Positions 44,785 through 53,226 of a stretch of DNA of 64,000 nt are shown here, one piece after another. Location of the stretch: positions 1 through 64,000 of the forward strand of contig JAEWJK010000013.1 in the NCBI GenBank assembly GCA_023386555.1, written 5' to 3'. Position 1 is the stretch's first letter. Each line of letters opens with the position of its first letter. The DNA comes from Bacteroidota bacterium. Its GTDB lineage: Bacteria > Bacteroidota > Bacteroidia > Chitinophagales > Chitinophagaceae. Both the position numbers and the translations under genes were made by a program. The notes beneath the pieces were generated by a model. It was not told the origin of the DNA and did not search any database. It saw only the letters and a program-made list of their open reading frames with translations.

Positions 44785-46257
44785 TTAAACGCCAAAATTT
44801 TTGATAACCTGCCCTGCAACCACTTCACCACTGATAAGGCTTGGCGGAACTCCAGGACCAGGTATTGTAAGCTGACCAGTGTAAAAAAGATTACTAACTT
44901 TCTTACTTCTGCATTTAGGTTTAAGAACAGCAGTTTGCATTAAAGTGTTCGCCAAACCATAAGCATTTCCTTTGAAGGAATTATAATCATTTACAAAATC
45001 ACTATATGAAAATGATCGTTTATAAATGATCGAATCTTTAATACTTGTTTTTAGCTTTTGTTCCAGTCTTGTAATGATAAGATCAAAATACTTTTCCCTG
45101 ATTTCTGTTGAATCATTACTAAGTCCTGAAGCAATAGGAATCAACAAAAAAAGGTTTTCGCAATCCTGGGGAGCAACTGTATTGTCGGTTACTGATGTTG
45201 TACTCATATAGAATAATGGATCGGAAGGCCATTTAGGTTCTTCATAGATTTCTTTTCCATGCACATCAAAATCTGCATCGAAGAATAATGAGTGATGGGT
45301 GATGTTGGATAATTTCTTATTTAATCCAACGTAATAGATCAAACAACCAGGAGCCATTGTTTTTTGTTCCCAATATTCATCAGAATAACTTCTATATTCT
45401 TTTGGCAGCAGTTTGTTCTCCACATGATGATAATCGGCTGCACCAATAACAACATCTGCTTCATAAAAGCCATCACTGCAATTAACACCGGATATTTTTC
45501 CAAGATCAACTTCTATATTTTGAACAGCCTTGTCAAATTCAAACTTCACCCCAAGCTCTTTTGCAAGTGAATACATTGCCTCAACAATTTTATACATACC
45601 TCCTTTCGGATACCATGTACCGCCAATGATGTCAGCATGATTCATTAAACTATATAACGCAGGAATTTTAGATGGCATTGCTCCTAAGAAAAGTACAGCA
45701 AACTCCATCATTTGTTGCAGAAAGGGATGTTTAAAGTGTTTAGCTACATGTTTTTTTACCGAGGTAAAGACATCCAGTTTACCTAGTTGACTGATCACTT
45801 CCCAATCAATCAGTTCACCAATTGAAAGTCCTGGTTTATATACCAGTTTCTGCATGCCGACTTTATATTTGTATGCAGCTTCATTTATAAATGCATCTAG
45901 TTTTTTTGCACTGCCTGGTTCAAATTTTTCGAATAATTGTTTTAACGCTTCGTAATCGGCAGGTACATCTATGGTTTCATCTCTACCATAAATTCTATAC
46001 GATGGATCTAATCTTTCCAGCGTATAATAATCAGAAACAGATTTGTTGAACTGGTTGAAAAACCTTTCAAATACATCCGGCATCCAGTACCAGCTTGGAC
46101 CCATATCGAATGTAAAACCTTCGGCTTTTAGCTGTCTTGCCCTACCTCCAGGCTGACTATTCTTCTCTAATACGGTAACATTCCATCCTGCTTTTGCCAT
46201 GAAACAGGCAGCAGAAAGTCCGGCAAAACCACTTCCAATAACAATTACGTTTTTCAA
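44785..46257 (-). CDS. crtI: Phytoene desaturase
   Basis: A 490-residue FAD-dependent desaturase. The dinucleotide-binding IGSGFAGLSAACFMAKAG and EKNSQPGGRARQ lie in the first 45 residues. The C-terminal signature YTGQLTIPGPGVPPSLISGE lies near residue 460. It carries phytoene to lycopene through four desaturations. The start is TTG at 46257, which begins one base after the sigma-factor stop, so translation of the two is probably coupled. It is the first biosynthetic gene of the operon. Confidence 0.95.
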   Translation of the reverse strand: MKNVIVIGSGFAGLSAACFMAKAGWNVTVLEKNSQPGGRARQLKAEGFTFDMGPSWYWMPDVFERFFNQFNKSVSDYYTLERLDPSYRIYGRDETIDVPADYEALKQLFEKFEPGSAKKLDAFINEAAYKYKVGMQKLVYKPGLSIGELIDWEVISQLGKLDVFTSVKKHVAKHFKHPFLQQMMEFAVLFLGAMPSKIPALYSLMNHADIIGGTWYPKGGMYKIVEAMYSLAKELGVKFEFDKAVQNIEVDLGKISGVNCSDGFYEADVVIGAADYHHVENKLLPKEYRSYSDEYWEQKTMAPGCLIYYVGLNKKLSNITHHSLFFDADFDVHGKEIYEEPKWPSDPLFYMSTTSVTDNTVAPQDCENLFLLIPIASGLSNDSTEIREKYFDLIITRLEQKLKTSIKDSIIYKRSFSYSDFVNDYNSFKGNAYGLANTLMQTAVLKPKCRSKKVSNLFYTGQLTIPGPGVPPSLISGEVVAGQVIKNFGV

Positions 46258-46258
46258 A

Positions 46259-46753
46259 TTAGTTTTTATTAATCTGCTCTTTCAAGGTCTTGCGGGCAAA
46301 ATGTATACGGCTCTTAATGGTGCCTAACGGCTCATTCAGAATTTCAGCTATCTCATGATACTTATAACCTTCCACATATAAAATGAATGCGGTTCGGAAT
46401 ATAGGCTGCAATAAATATACGGCATGTTCTATTTCTTTTCTTTCAAGAATATTGATTGAAGAATTGATGGTAGAAAAATCCATTCGATTACTAACTGCAT
46501 TTTCATCACTCGACACCATTGGTTGACGCTTCTTTTTACGGTAATCATTAATGAAAATATTTCGCATGATAGTGTACAACCATGACCTTAGATTGGTACC
46601 CATCTGGTATTTATCAATATTAGACAAAGCCTTGTACATCGTTTCCTGGTAAAGATCATTGGCTGATTCTTTATCCCTTGTAAGCGATATGGCAAATGGC
46701 TGTAGAGCCTGTGACTGGTTTACAACTAATGAGGTAAGCTCTGGTATTGACAT
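46259..46753 (-). CDS. ECF RNA polymerase sigma factor heading the carotenoid operon
   Basis: A 164-residue sigma-70 family protein of ECF size. Region 2 covers about 15-75 (DKESANDLYQETMYKAL, NLRSWLYTIMRNIFINDYR) and region 4 about 110-160 (YKYHEIAEILNEPLGTIKSRIHFARK). It should direct RNA polymerase to specific promoters. There is no anti-sigma gene beside it. It is joined to crtI by a one-base gap and preceded by paired inverted repeats. The layout recalls Streptomyces LitS, an ECF sigma encoded beside the B12-binding regulator LitR and crt genes. Its own targets may be this operon or photoprotection genes elsewhere. Confidence 0.92.
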   Translation of the reverse strand: MSIPELTSLVVNQSQALQPFAISLTRDKESANDLYQETMYKALSNIDKYQMGTNLRSWLYTIMRNIFINDYRKKKRQPMVSSDENAVSNRMDFSTINSSINILERKEIEHAVYLLQPIFRTAFILYVEGYKYHEIAEILNEPLGTIKSRIHFARKTLKEQINKN

Positions 46754-46831
46754 TGTTTAATCTTTTCTATAGTTAGATTAAACAAAAATAAGACCATTTT
46801 GTTTAAAGTTTTAATTAAAAAATTAAACAAA
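46753..46831 (-). promoter_or_regulatory. Promoter/operator region of the sigma-crt operon with two inverted repeats
   Basis: Two inverted repeats lie in the 69-base gap before the sigma gene. The nearer has perfect 10-base arms, TTGTTTAATC at 46753-46762 and its complement at 46776-46785, with a 13-base spacer, and abuts the start codon. The farther has TTTGTTTAA arms at 46798-46806 and 46823-46831. Read on the minus strand, TATTTTTG (46783-46790) matches a TAnnTTTG -7 box and overlaps a half-site, so a bound protein would block it. The MerR/B12 regulator upstream is the natural candidate. Confidence 0.7.
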
Positions 46832-47707
46832 TAGCTTTTCCACTGCTGAAATAGCTTCGGGTAAGGAGCGTACAAACGAAACTCCTCTAGGTGGTATTTT
46901 GCCATAACGCTGTAAAAGAGAGCCAGAAATAACAGCAGGCATGTCAGGCATTTTTAAAGAAAGCCGCTGCAAGAACTTTTCAAACGGATATTTTTCAGAA
47001 GCAGAAGTAAGATGAGAATATAATCCTGCAACTTGTGTTGATTCTACAATTGCAACCACATCTTTCAGCGGAATATTTGCCCCTACATACAGTATTTTAA
47101 AGTTTCTTGATTTTAGCACATACTGCATAAACAATAAGCCTATCTCATGCAATTCACCTTCAGGTAAAAACATTAATACATAAGGCTTGTTGGAAACGGG
47201 CAAGGGTAATTTGTCAATGGCAATGATCAATTTTTGCCTGATGATATTGCTCACCAAATGTTCCTGTGCCGGATGAATATTGCTGGTGAGCCATAACATT
47301 CCTATTCTTTCCAGGAAAGGAAATATGAGCTGCATTACAGCTCTTTCCAATGTAATTTCTCTAATGCATTTTTCCAGCAGCAACTCAAAACCCTGCATAT
47401 CTACGTCAACCATGTACTGGATCAATTGGTTCACAGTATTCTCTTCCTGGGCTTCAACATGAGATAAACTAAGAATTTTCTGCTTGATATCATCCTCATT
47501 CATCTTATCAATGTTCGATATCTTATAACCATACTTGTTAAGCAGAGAGATATTCAATATCATTTTCAGGTGCTCATTATTGTATAGCCTGATGTTTGTT
47601 TCCGTTCTTTCGGGTTTAAGAAAAGAATACCGTTGCTCCCATACACGAATAGTATGAGCTTTTATGCCTGAAAGATGCTCAAGATCTTTTATGGTGAACT
47701 GGTTCAT
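46823..47707 (-). CDS. CarH/LitR-like MerR regulator with B12-binding photosensor domain
   Basis: A 294-residue regulator. Residues 1-70 form a MerR winged helix (FTIKDLEHLSGIKAHTIRVW). Residues 90-165 form the helical bundle that caps cobalamin, with W139-x9-E149-H150, the CarH motif whose His binds cobalt after light. Residues 175-294 form the B12 Rossmann domain, with E185-x-H187-x2-G190 giving the lower cobalt ligand. In CarH, adenosylcobalamin makes the dark tetramer bind DNA and light breaks it. All key residues are visible, so this is probably a light-responsive repressor of the adjacent sigma-crt operon. The ATG is at 47707, with an operator-like site just before it. Confidence 0.92.
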   Translation of the reverse strand: MNQFTIKDLEHLSGIKAHTIRVWEQRYSFLKPERTETNIRLYNNEHLKMILNISLLNKYGYKISNIDKMNEDDIKQKILSLSHVEAQEENTVNQLIQYMVDVDMQGFELLLEKCIREITLERAVMQLIFPFLERIGMLWLTSNIHPAQEHLVSNIIRQKLIIAIDKLPLPVSNKPYVLMFLPEGELHEIGLLFMQYVLKSRNFKILYVGANIPLKDVVAIVESTQVAGLYSHLTSASEKYPFEKFLQRLSLKMPDMPAVISGSLLQRYGKIPPRGVSFVRSLPEAISAVEKLFV

Positions 47708-47709
47708 AG

Positions 47710-47722
47710 TTTGTTAAACAAA
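47710..47722 (-). promoter_or_regulatory. Operator-like palindrome before the CarH-like gene
   Basis: TTTGTTAAACAAA, a perfect odd palindrome with arms TTTGTT/AACAAA, ends two bases upstream of the regulator start codon. It shares its half-site (TTTGTTTAA on the minus strand) with the repeats before the sigma gene, suggesting autoregulation. Confidence 0.6.
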
Positions 47723-47798
47723 TTTTCTCAAAAAAGGTTGAAAAGCAAAATCAGGATACCCGATTCGCAAATTATAGATTTGCATATAAATACTTATT

Positions 47799-48377
47799 AT
47801 GGATTTTGATATAGATAACCTGCTGACGGTCACATTTACTTTATTTGCTGTAATAGATGTGATTGGTTCCATTCCTTTATTGATATCATTAAAAGAGAAG
47901 ATGGGAGGCATCAGGTCATTACCTGCAACATTAATTTCAGGTGCATTGATGATTGTGTTTTTATACCTGGGAGATCCTTTTCTTAGGATGATGGGTGTAG
48001 ATGTAAGGTCGTTTGCAGTGGGTGGTTCTATAGTGATCTTCTTATTAGGATTAGAAATGGTGCTAGGGCATGAGATATTTAAAAGCGATAAAGATGTGAA
48101 GGCTGGAACTTTGGTTCCAATAGCTTTTCCCATTATTGCAGGCTCCGGAACCCTTACTACCGTTATGTCGCTGAAGGCAAACTTCCATGAAACATATATT
48201 CTATTAGGTATTTTAATTAACCTATTAGGCGTTTACCTTGTTTTGATTTCTCTAAGATGGATCGAACGGGCTCTAGGCAAAGCAGGTTTACTAGCTGTTA
48301 GAAAATTTTTTGGCGTGATCTTGATAGCCATTGCAGTTAAAATATTCGGAAGTAACCTGCAGGCATTTGGAAAATAG
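47799..48377 (+). CDS. MarC-family integral membrane protein
   Basis: A 192-residue membrane protein with six hydrophobic helices and the MarC/NAAT family pattern: NLLTVTFTLFAVIDVIGSIP at the start, VGGSIVIFLLGLEMVLG in the middle and VPIAFPIIAGSGTLTTVMSL near residue 105. The function of the family is poorly defined; the old antibiotic-resistance name is not supported experimentally. It is divergent from the CarH-like gene, 91 bases apart. A GCAAAT-TATAG-ATTTGC inverted repeat lies at 47767-47783 in that gap. Confidence 0.88.
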   Translation: MDFDIDNLLTVTFTLFAVIDVIGSIPLLISLKEKMGGIRSLPATLISGALMIVFLYLGDPFLRMMGVDVRSFAVGGSIVIFLLGLEMVLGHEIFKSDKDVKAGTLVPIAFPIIAGSGTLTTVMSLKANFHETYILLGILINLLGVYLVLISLRWIERALGKAGLLAVRKFFGVILIAIAVKIFGSNLQAFGK

Positions 48378-48403
48378 TTGATGGGCTTGGTGCTACTATT
48401 GAA

Positions 48404-48433
48404 CATCGTTGTGTCACTCACTTGTACGTTCAG
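48404..48433 (-). repeat. Interspersed intergenic repeat, copy E (GTGACAC type)
   Basis: On the minus strand it reads CTGAACGTACAAGTGAGTGA followed by CACAACGATG. It shares CTGAACG, the 16-base core and ACGATG with copy C, so the family unit is at least about 30 bases. It lies between the convergent MarC-like gene and tRNA-Arg. Confidence 0.75.
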
Positions 48434-48463
48434 TACATTATTCATCATTACCTGATAAAATAG

Positions 48464-48535
48464 TGGCCTCGCCAGGAATCGAACCTGGATCTGGAGCTTC
48501 GGAAACTCTTATACTATCCATTGTACTACGAGGCC
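48464..48535 (-). tRNA. tRNA-Arg (anticodon CCG)
   Basis: The minus strand folds as a cloverleaf. The acceptor stem is GGCCTCG with CGAGGCC, the D arm has AATGGATA in its loop, the anticodon arm is AGAGT-TTCCGAA-GCTCC giving anticodon CCG, and the T arm is CCAGG-TTCGATT-CCTGG. The discriminator base is A. CCA is not encoded. The top pair of the anticodon stem is a mismatch (A-C) and its last pair is G-U, a slightly weak stem. Confidence 0.93.
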
Positions 48536-48638
48536 GTTCAGCAAAAATATAGATTAGCAGCCTCACTGGTGAATATCATTTCGTATTCAGTTTGTTTCCA
48601 AGGTAACTTTCCACTATTTATTATCAGGTGCCAATCCT

Positions 48639-48646
48639 TAACTTCG
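48639..48646 (+). promoter_or_regulatory. Possible -7 box for ileS
   Basis: TAACTTCG, one base off the TAnnTTTG consensus, lies 27 bases before the ATG at 48673. Its position argues that the in-frame GTG at 48628 lies upstream of the transcript start and is not used. Confidence 0.4.
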
Positions 48647-48672
48647 CAGCCTTAAAAACAGCCGATAACAGG

Positions 48673-51600
48673 ATGAGTGTGAAGTACAGGGAATTTTCCC
48701 AACTGAATTTGCCGTCAATTGAAAAAGAAATACTTGCCAAATGGCAGGAAAACCAGGCTTTTGAAAAAAGCGTAAGCTTAAGAGCAGGTGCCGAGCCATT
48801 TGTTTTCTATGAAGGTCCGCCAAGTGCTAATGGAATGCCGGGTATTCATCACGTTATCTCAAGAACATTGAAAGACATGGTTTGTCGCTATAAAACCATG
48901 CAAGGTTACCAGGTAAAACGTAAAGGTGGTTGGGATACTCACGGTTTGCCTGTTGAATTAGGTGTTGAGAAGGAATTAGGCATTACAAAAGAAGATATTG
49001 GCAAAAAGATCACGGTTGAAGAATACAATCAAAAATGTCGTGAAGCCGTACTTCGTTATAAAGACAAATGGGATGAACTAACCACCAAAATGGGTTATTG
49101 GGTTGATCTGAAGAATCCATACATCACCTTCGATAATAAATATATTGAAACACTTTGGTGGCTGTTAAAACAGTTATACGAAAAAGGATTGCTGTACGAA
49201 AGTGTGAGCATTCAACCATATTCTCCAGCTGCCGGGACAGGATTGAGTTCTCATGAATTAAATCAGCCTGGGACTTATAAAGATGTGAAGGATACCTCTG
49301 CTGTGGTAATGTTTAAAGCTGTGAAGGCTGATAAGTCACAATTTTTATTTGATGCCACAGGAAATGATGAAGTTTACTTTTTAGCCTGGACGACAACACC
49401 CTGGACTCTTCCTTCTAATCTTGGATTAACTGTTGGTCCTGAGATAAATTATGTGCTTGTAAAAACATTCAATCCTTATACCCATCTTCCCGTAAATGTT
49501 ATACTCGCAAAACCATTACTGGGTAAGTATTTCAAAGAAGAGGGTGAGAATGGAGATTTCAATAGTTATTCGGCTGAAGTAAAAATTCTTCCCTGGAAAA
49601 TACAGAAAGAGTTTAAAGGAAAAGAAATCGAGCATTGCAGATACGAACAAATCCTTCCCTACGAATCAAACTCAATCGAAAACATAAAAGAACTCACTCC
49701 TGATGCCGATCCTTTCAGAATATTGTTAGGAGATTTCGTTACTACAGAAGATGGTACGGGTATCGTTCATACGGCTCCGGCTTTTGGTGCTGATGACTAT
49801 AAAGTTGGTAAGAAGTATAATATCGGTATTCTCACCATGGTGGATCGTGAAGGAAAGTTTGTGGATGGATTAGGTGAATTCAGCAACCGATTTGTAAAAG
49901 ATTATAAGAACGACTCAGCATATTCAGACGTAAACGTTGACATCTCTGTCAAACTAAAAAAAGAGAATAGGGCATTCAAAGTTGAGAAATACGAACACAG
50001 TTATCCGCACTGCTGGAGAACTGATAAGCCAATTCTATATTATCCTTTAGATGCCTGGTTCATTAAAACCACAGCTTTAAAAGATAGAATGGTTGAGCTG
50101 AATAAAACCATCAACTGGAAACCAAAATCAACCGGTGAAGGAAGATTTGGTAACTGGTTAGAGAATATGGTTGATTGGAATTTATCTCGTTCAAGATATT
50201 GGGGAACACCACTTCCTGTTTGGAGAACTGAAGATGGCAGCGAAGAAGTCTGCATAGGCTCCATTGAAGAATTGAATGAAGGAATCAGAAAAGCAAGTGA
50301 AGTATTCGGTGGTGAGGTAAACAAGGATTATTTACATGAAGGCATACTTGATTTACATAAACCATATGTAGATGAGATCGTCCTAGTTTCTCCATCAGGC
50401 AAACCAATGAAACGTGTTCCTGATCTTATTGATGTTTGGTTTGACAGTGGTGCCATGCCTTATGCTCAATGGCATTTCCCATTTGAGAATAAAGAAGAAT
50501 TTAAAAATGCATTCCCTGCAGATTTTATAGCAGAAGGTGTTGACCAGACAAGAGGCTGGTTCTATACACTTCATGCTTTGGCTGTTTTATTATTTGATTC
50601 AGTTGCCTACAAAACAGTTGTTTCAAACGGACTTGTTCTGGATAAGAACGGAAACAAGATGAGTAAACGTCTGGGTAATGTTGTAGATCCATTTCAAACG
50701 ATCGAAACATTTGGTGCTGATGCTACCAGATGGTATCTCATCACTAATGCATCTCCATGGGATAATTTAAAATTTGATATCGACGGCATTAAAGAAGTGC
50801 AACGTAAATTCTTCGGCACATTATATAATACCTATCAGTTTTTTGCACTTTATGCGAATGTTGATGGATTTGCTTTCAAAGAAAATTACATTCCTTTAGA
50901 GGAAAGACCTGAGATAGATCGTTGGATCTTATCATCACTCAACTCACTCATCAAAACAGTGAAAGGAGCTTTAGATGACTACGAGCCAACTGTTGCAGGA
51001 AGAGCCATCGAAGAATTTTTAGATGAGCATCTCAGTAACTGGTATGTTCGTTTGTGTCGCCGTCGTTTTTGGAAAGGAGAATATGAGCAGGATAAGATTT
51101 CAGCTTATCAAACTTTGTATGAATGCCTGGAAACCATCTCAAGGCTTATTGCTCCGATATCGCCATTTTTCAGCGATGCAATATTCCAGAACCTGAATAA
51201 GGTTTCAAAAAGGTTTGAAGTGGAGTCTGTACATCACGTGGATTTTCCGCCGATCATTGAATCTGCCATTGATACTGATCTGGAAGAAAGAATGCAGTTG
51301 GCACAAGATGCTTCTTCTTTAGTATTATCTATCCGTAAGAAAGTAAATATCAAAGTTCGTCAGCCTTTGCAAAAGGTATTAATCCCTGTGCTCGATCCAA
51401 AGATGAAAGCACAGTTAGAAAAGGTAGAAGATTTGATCAAAGCTGAAGTGAACGTAAAAGAGTTTCAATATATCACCGAAACGGAAGGTGTTATTAATAA
51501 GAAGATCAAAGCGAATTTCAAAACACTTGGTAGTAAGTTAGGTGCCAATATGAAAGAGGCTGCTGCGATCATTGGCAATTTCAATCAACAGCAAATTGCA

Positions 51601-52023
51601 GCATTAGAGAAGAACGGTTCTGTTGATTTACAGCTTTCATCCACCAGTTTCCAACTATCAACTGCAGATGTTGAGATTGTGGCAGAAGATATTCCAGGTT
51701 GGAGTGTTGCCTCAAAAGGAAGTCTTACAGTTGCATTAGATATAACGATTTCTGATGAATTGAAGAAAGAAGGTAATGCAAGAGAGTTCGTAAATCGTGT
51801 ACAAAATATTCGTAAAGAAAATGGTTTTGAATTAACAGACCGTATATTCGTGCAGATTCAGGAAACGGAAGCGTTGAAGGAATCTATCGAATTAAACAAA
51901 AACTATATTTGCGCCGAAATTTTGGCAGATAGTCTTGATTGGACACCGGAATTGACAGGAAATGTTACTGAAATAGAAGTAAACGACGTTCTGCTTAAAG
52001 TGAGTGTAACAAAAACAGGGTAA
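48673..52023 (+). CDS. ileS: Isoleucyl-tRNA synthetase
   Basis: An 1116-residue class I synthetase from ATG 48673 (MSVKYREFSQLNLPSIEKEI); the 15 residues to GTG 48628 are not conserved and overlap a -7-like box. The HIGH-equivalent is GPPSANGMPGIHHV near residue 46, the KMSKS-equivalent is NKMSKRLGN near 665, and the editing domain has AWTTTPWTLPSNLG near 240 with DFVTTEDGTGIVHTAPAFG near 360. RGWFYTLHALA precedes the second motif. It charges tRNA-Ile and edits valine. It is of the eukaryote-like IleS2 length. The DksA-like gene starts two bases after the stop, so the two are probably cotranscribed. Confidence 0.97.
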   Translation: MSVKYREFSQLNLPSIEKEILAKWQENQAFEKSVSLRAGAEPFVFYEGPPSANGMPGIHHVISRTLKDMVCRYKTMQGYQVKRKGGWDTHGLPVELGVEKELGITKEDIGKKITVEEYNQKCREAVLRYKDKWDELTTKMGYWVDLKNPYITFDNKYIETLWWLLKQLYEKGLLYESVSIQPYSPAAGTGLSSHELNQPGTYKDVKDTSAVVMFKAVKADKSQFLFDATGNDEVYFLAWTTTPWTLPSNLGLTVGPEINYVLVKTFNPYTHLPVNVILAKPLLGKYFKEEGENGDFNSYSAEVKILPWKIQKEFKGKEIEHCRYEQILPYESNSIENIKELTPDADPFRILLGDFVTTEDGTGIVHTAPAFGADDYKVGKKYNIGILTMVDREGKFVDGLGEFSNRFVKDYKNDSAYSDVNVDISVKLKKENRAFKVEKYEHSYPHCWRTDKPILYYPLDAWFIKTTALKDRMVELNKTINWKPKSTGEGRFGNWLENMVDWNLSRSRYWGTPLPVWRTEDGSEEVCIGSIEELNEGIRKASEVFGGEVNKDYLHEGILDLHKPYVDEIVLVSPSGKPMKRVPDLIDVWFDSGAMPYAQWHFPFENKEEFKNAFPADFIAEGVDQTRGWFYTLHALAVLLFDSVAYKTVVSNGLVLDKNGNKMSKRLGNVVDPFQTIETFGADATRWYLITNASPWDNLKFDIDGIKEVQRKFFGTLYNTYQFFALYANVDGFAFKENYIPLEERPEIDRWILSSLNSLIKTVKGALDDYEPTVAGRAIEEFLDEHLSNWYVRLCRRRFWKGEYEQDKISAYQTLYECLETISRLIAPISPFFSDAIFQNLNKVSKRFEVESVHHVDFPPIIESAIDTDLEERMQLAQDASSLVLSIRKKVNIKVRQPLQKVLIPVLDPKMKAQLEKVEDLIKAEVNVKEFQYITETEGVINKKIKANFKTLGSKLGANMKEAAAIIGNFNQQQIAALEKNGSVDLQLSSTSFQLSTADVEIVAEDIPGWSVASKGSLTVALDITISDELKKEGNAREFVNRVQNIRKENGFELTDRIFVQIQETEALKESIELNKNYICAEILADSLDWTPELTGNVTEIEVNDVLLKVSVTKTG

Positions 52024-52025
52024 CT

Positions 52026-53069
52026 ATGGCTACAAAAAAAGCCCCCAAAAAAGCATCCAAAGCAGCTGTAAAAAGCTCTAAACCAGTAAAGAAAGCGTCT
52101 CCTGCTAAAAAAGCAGTGAAAAAGCCTGCTGGCAAAAAAGTTGTACCTGCAAAGAAGGCTGCTAAGCCAATCGCAAAAAAATCGATTCCGGCTAAAAAAG
52201 CACCTGCAAAAAAAGTGACAAAACCGGTTGCTAAACCTGCAGCAAAGAAAGTAGCACCTAAAAAAGCGGTGAAGCCTGCTCCTAAAAAAGCAGCTCCGGC
52301 TAAAGTTGCAGCTAAAGCAGTCAAGGCACCAGCTAAACCGGCACCAAAAGTTGCAGCAAAACCAGTTAAACCCGTAAAGGCAGAGGTTAAAAAGGCTGCA
52401 CCTGTAAAACCAGAGAAGCCGGTAAAACCACCAAAAGCAGCTAAGCCAGCTCCTCCACCAAAACCTGTAAGAGCACCGAAGCCAAAACCGGCTCCGCAAC
52501 CTTTTCCAGATCCGAGAAGAGCTCCTGAATTGAAGCCGAGAGGTTTTATTCGTCCTCCTAAAAAAGAGGAAGCTGTAAAAGAGGTGAAGATCCCTAAAAC
52601 AACAGTTAAATCAAGTGTTCCATATCAACCAGGATATACCCCATTAGACCAGCGTAAAGAATCATATAAAAAAAACGATCCACTAGTGAGATACAGCGAT
52701 GCAGAATTGAATGAGTTCAGAGAACTTATCAATAAAAAATTAGAAGGAGCAAAGAAGGAATTAGCGTATTTACAAGGTCTTATTACCCGTAAAGATGAAA
52801 TGGGTGGTGATGAAACTGATAACCGCTATATGACCATGGAAGATGGTGGTATGAGTATGGAAAGAGAGCAACTCAGTCAAATGGCCAGCCGTCAGATCCA
52901 ATACATTGATCATCTTGAAAAAGCCATCATTCGTATTGAGAATAAAACTTACGGAATCTGTCGTGTAACCGGTAAACTCATAGACAAAGCTCGTCTTCGT
53001 GCTGTGCCACATGCAACATTAAGCTTAGAAGCTAAGTTAGGTTTGGTTAAGCCAAGCAGTGATCAATAA
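52026..53069 (+). CDS. DksA/TraR-family protein with long histone-H1-like N-terminal tail
   Basis: A 347-residue two-part protein. Residues 1-190 are a Lys/Ala/Pro-rich tail of repeated KKA, PAKKA and KPV units, like histone H1 or HU-tail proteins that bind DNA non-specifically. Residues 220-340 match the DksA-like proteins of Bacteroidota (VRYSDAELNEFRELI, a coiled-coil, then NKTYGICRVTGKLIDKARL). Only one Cys (312) remains where DksA has a four-Cys zinc site, as is usual in this group. It may act on RNA polymerase or the nucleoid. It directly follows ileS and is closed by a terminator. Confidence 0.88.
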   Translation: MATKKAPKKASKAAVKSSKPVKKASPAKKAVKKPAGKKVVPAKKAAKPIAKKSIPAKKAPAKKVTKPVAKPAAKKVAPKKAVKPAPKKAAPAKVAAKAVKAPAKPAPKVAAKPVKPVKAEVKKAAPVKPEKPVKPPKAAKPAPPPKPVRAPKPKPAPQPFPDPRRAPELKPRGFIRPPKKEEAVKEVKIPKTTVKSSVPYQPGYTPLDQRKESYKKNDPLVRYSDAELNEFRELINKKLEGAKKELAYLQGLITRKDEMGGDETDNRYMTMEDGGMSMEREQLSQMASRQIQYIDHLEKAIIRIENKTYGICRVTGKLIDKARLRAVPHATLSLEAKLGLVKPSSDQ

Positions 53070-53088
53070 TTTTTTCCAATAAATTTTG

Positions 53089-53118
53089 AAGGTCATCTGA
53101 AAGGATGACCTTTTTATT
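53089..53118 (+). terminator. Rho-independent terminator after the DksA-like gene
   Basis: AAGGTCATC and GATGACCTT form a 9-base-pair stem around TGAAAG, followed by a T-rich run. It lies 19 bases past the stop and closes the ileS transcript. Confidence 0.9.
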
Positions 53119-53141
53119 TATACCAGCTTTAGTTTTTCATA

Positions 53142-53175
53142 GCATCGTCTGTTGCGTCGCAATCACTTCATCGTT
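53142..53175 (-). repeat. Interspersed intergenic repeat, copy F (GCGACGC type)
   Basis: On the minus strand: GATGAAGTGATTGCGACGCA then ACAGACGATG. The inner TTGCG-A-CGCAA is a perfect 11-base palindrome. It shares CAACAGACGATG with copy C. It lies between the convergent DksA-like and ABC exporter genes. Confidence 0.65.
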
Positions 53176-53226
53176 TGTAACTTAATCTAGCAAGAGACTT
53201 AGCGTCGTAGAGACTTTGCAGTTAAA

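Noticed and set aside
47767..47783. The GCAAAT-TATAG-ATTTGC inverted repeat before the MarC-like gene as a terminator or CarH-type operator.
   Set aside because: The stem is short and AT-rich without a T-run, and the half-site differs from TTTGTTTAA; it is only noted as a possible regulatory palindrome.
47714..48133. A 139-residue minus-strand frame inside the MarC-like gene.
   Set aside because: It is antisense to a well-recognised membrane protein gene and has no recognisable feature.
51903..52499. Open frames of 198 and 109 residues antisense to the DksA-like gene, rich in Cys, Phe and Arg or in Ala and Phe.
   Set aside because: They are shadows of the Lys/Ala/Pro repeat coding on the plus strand; composition is what the repeated codons give in reverse, and no domain is seen.
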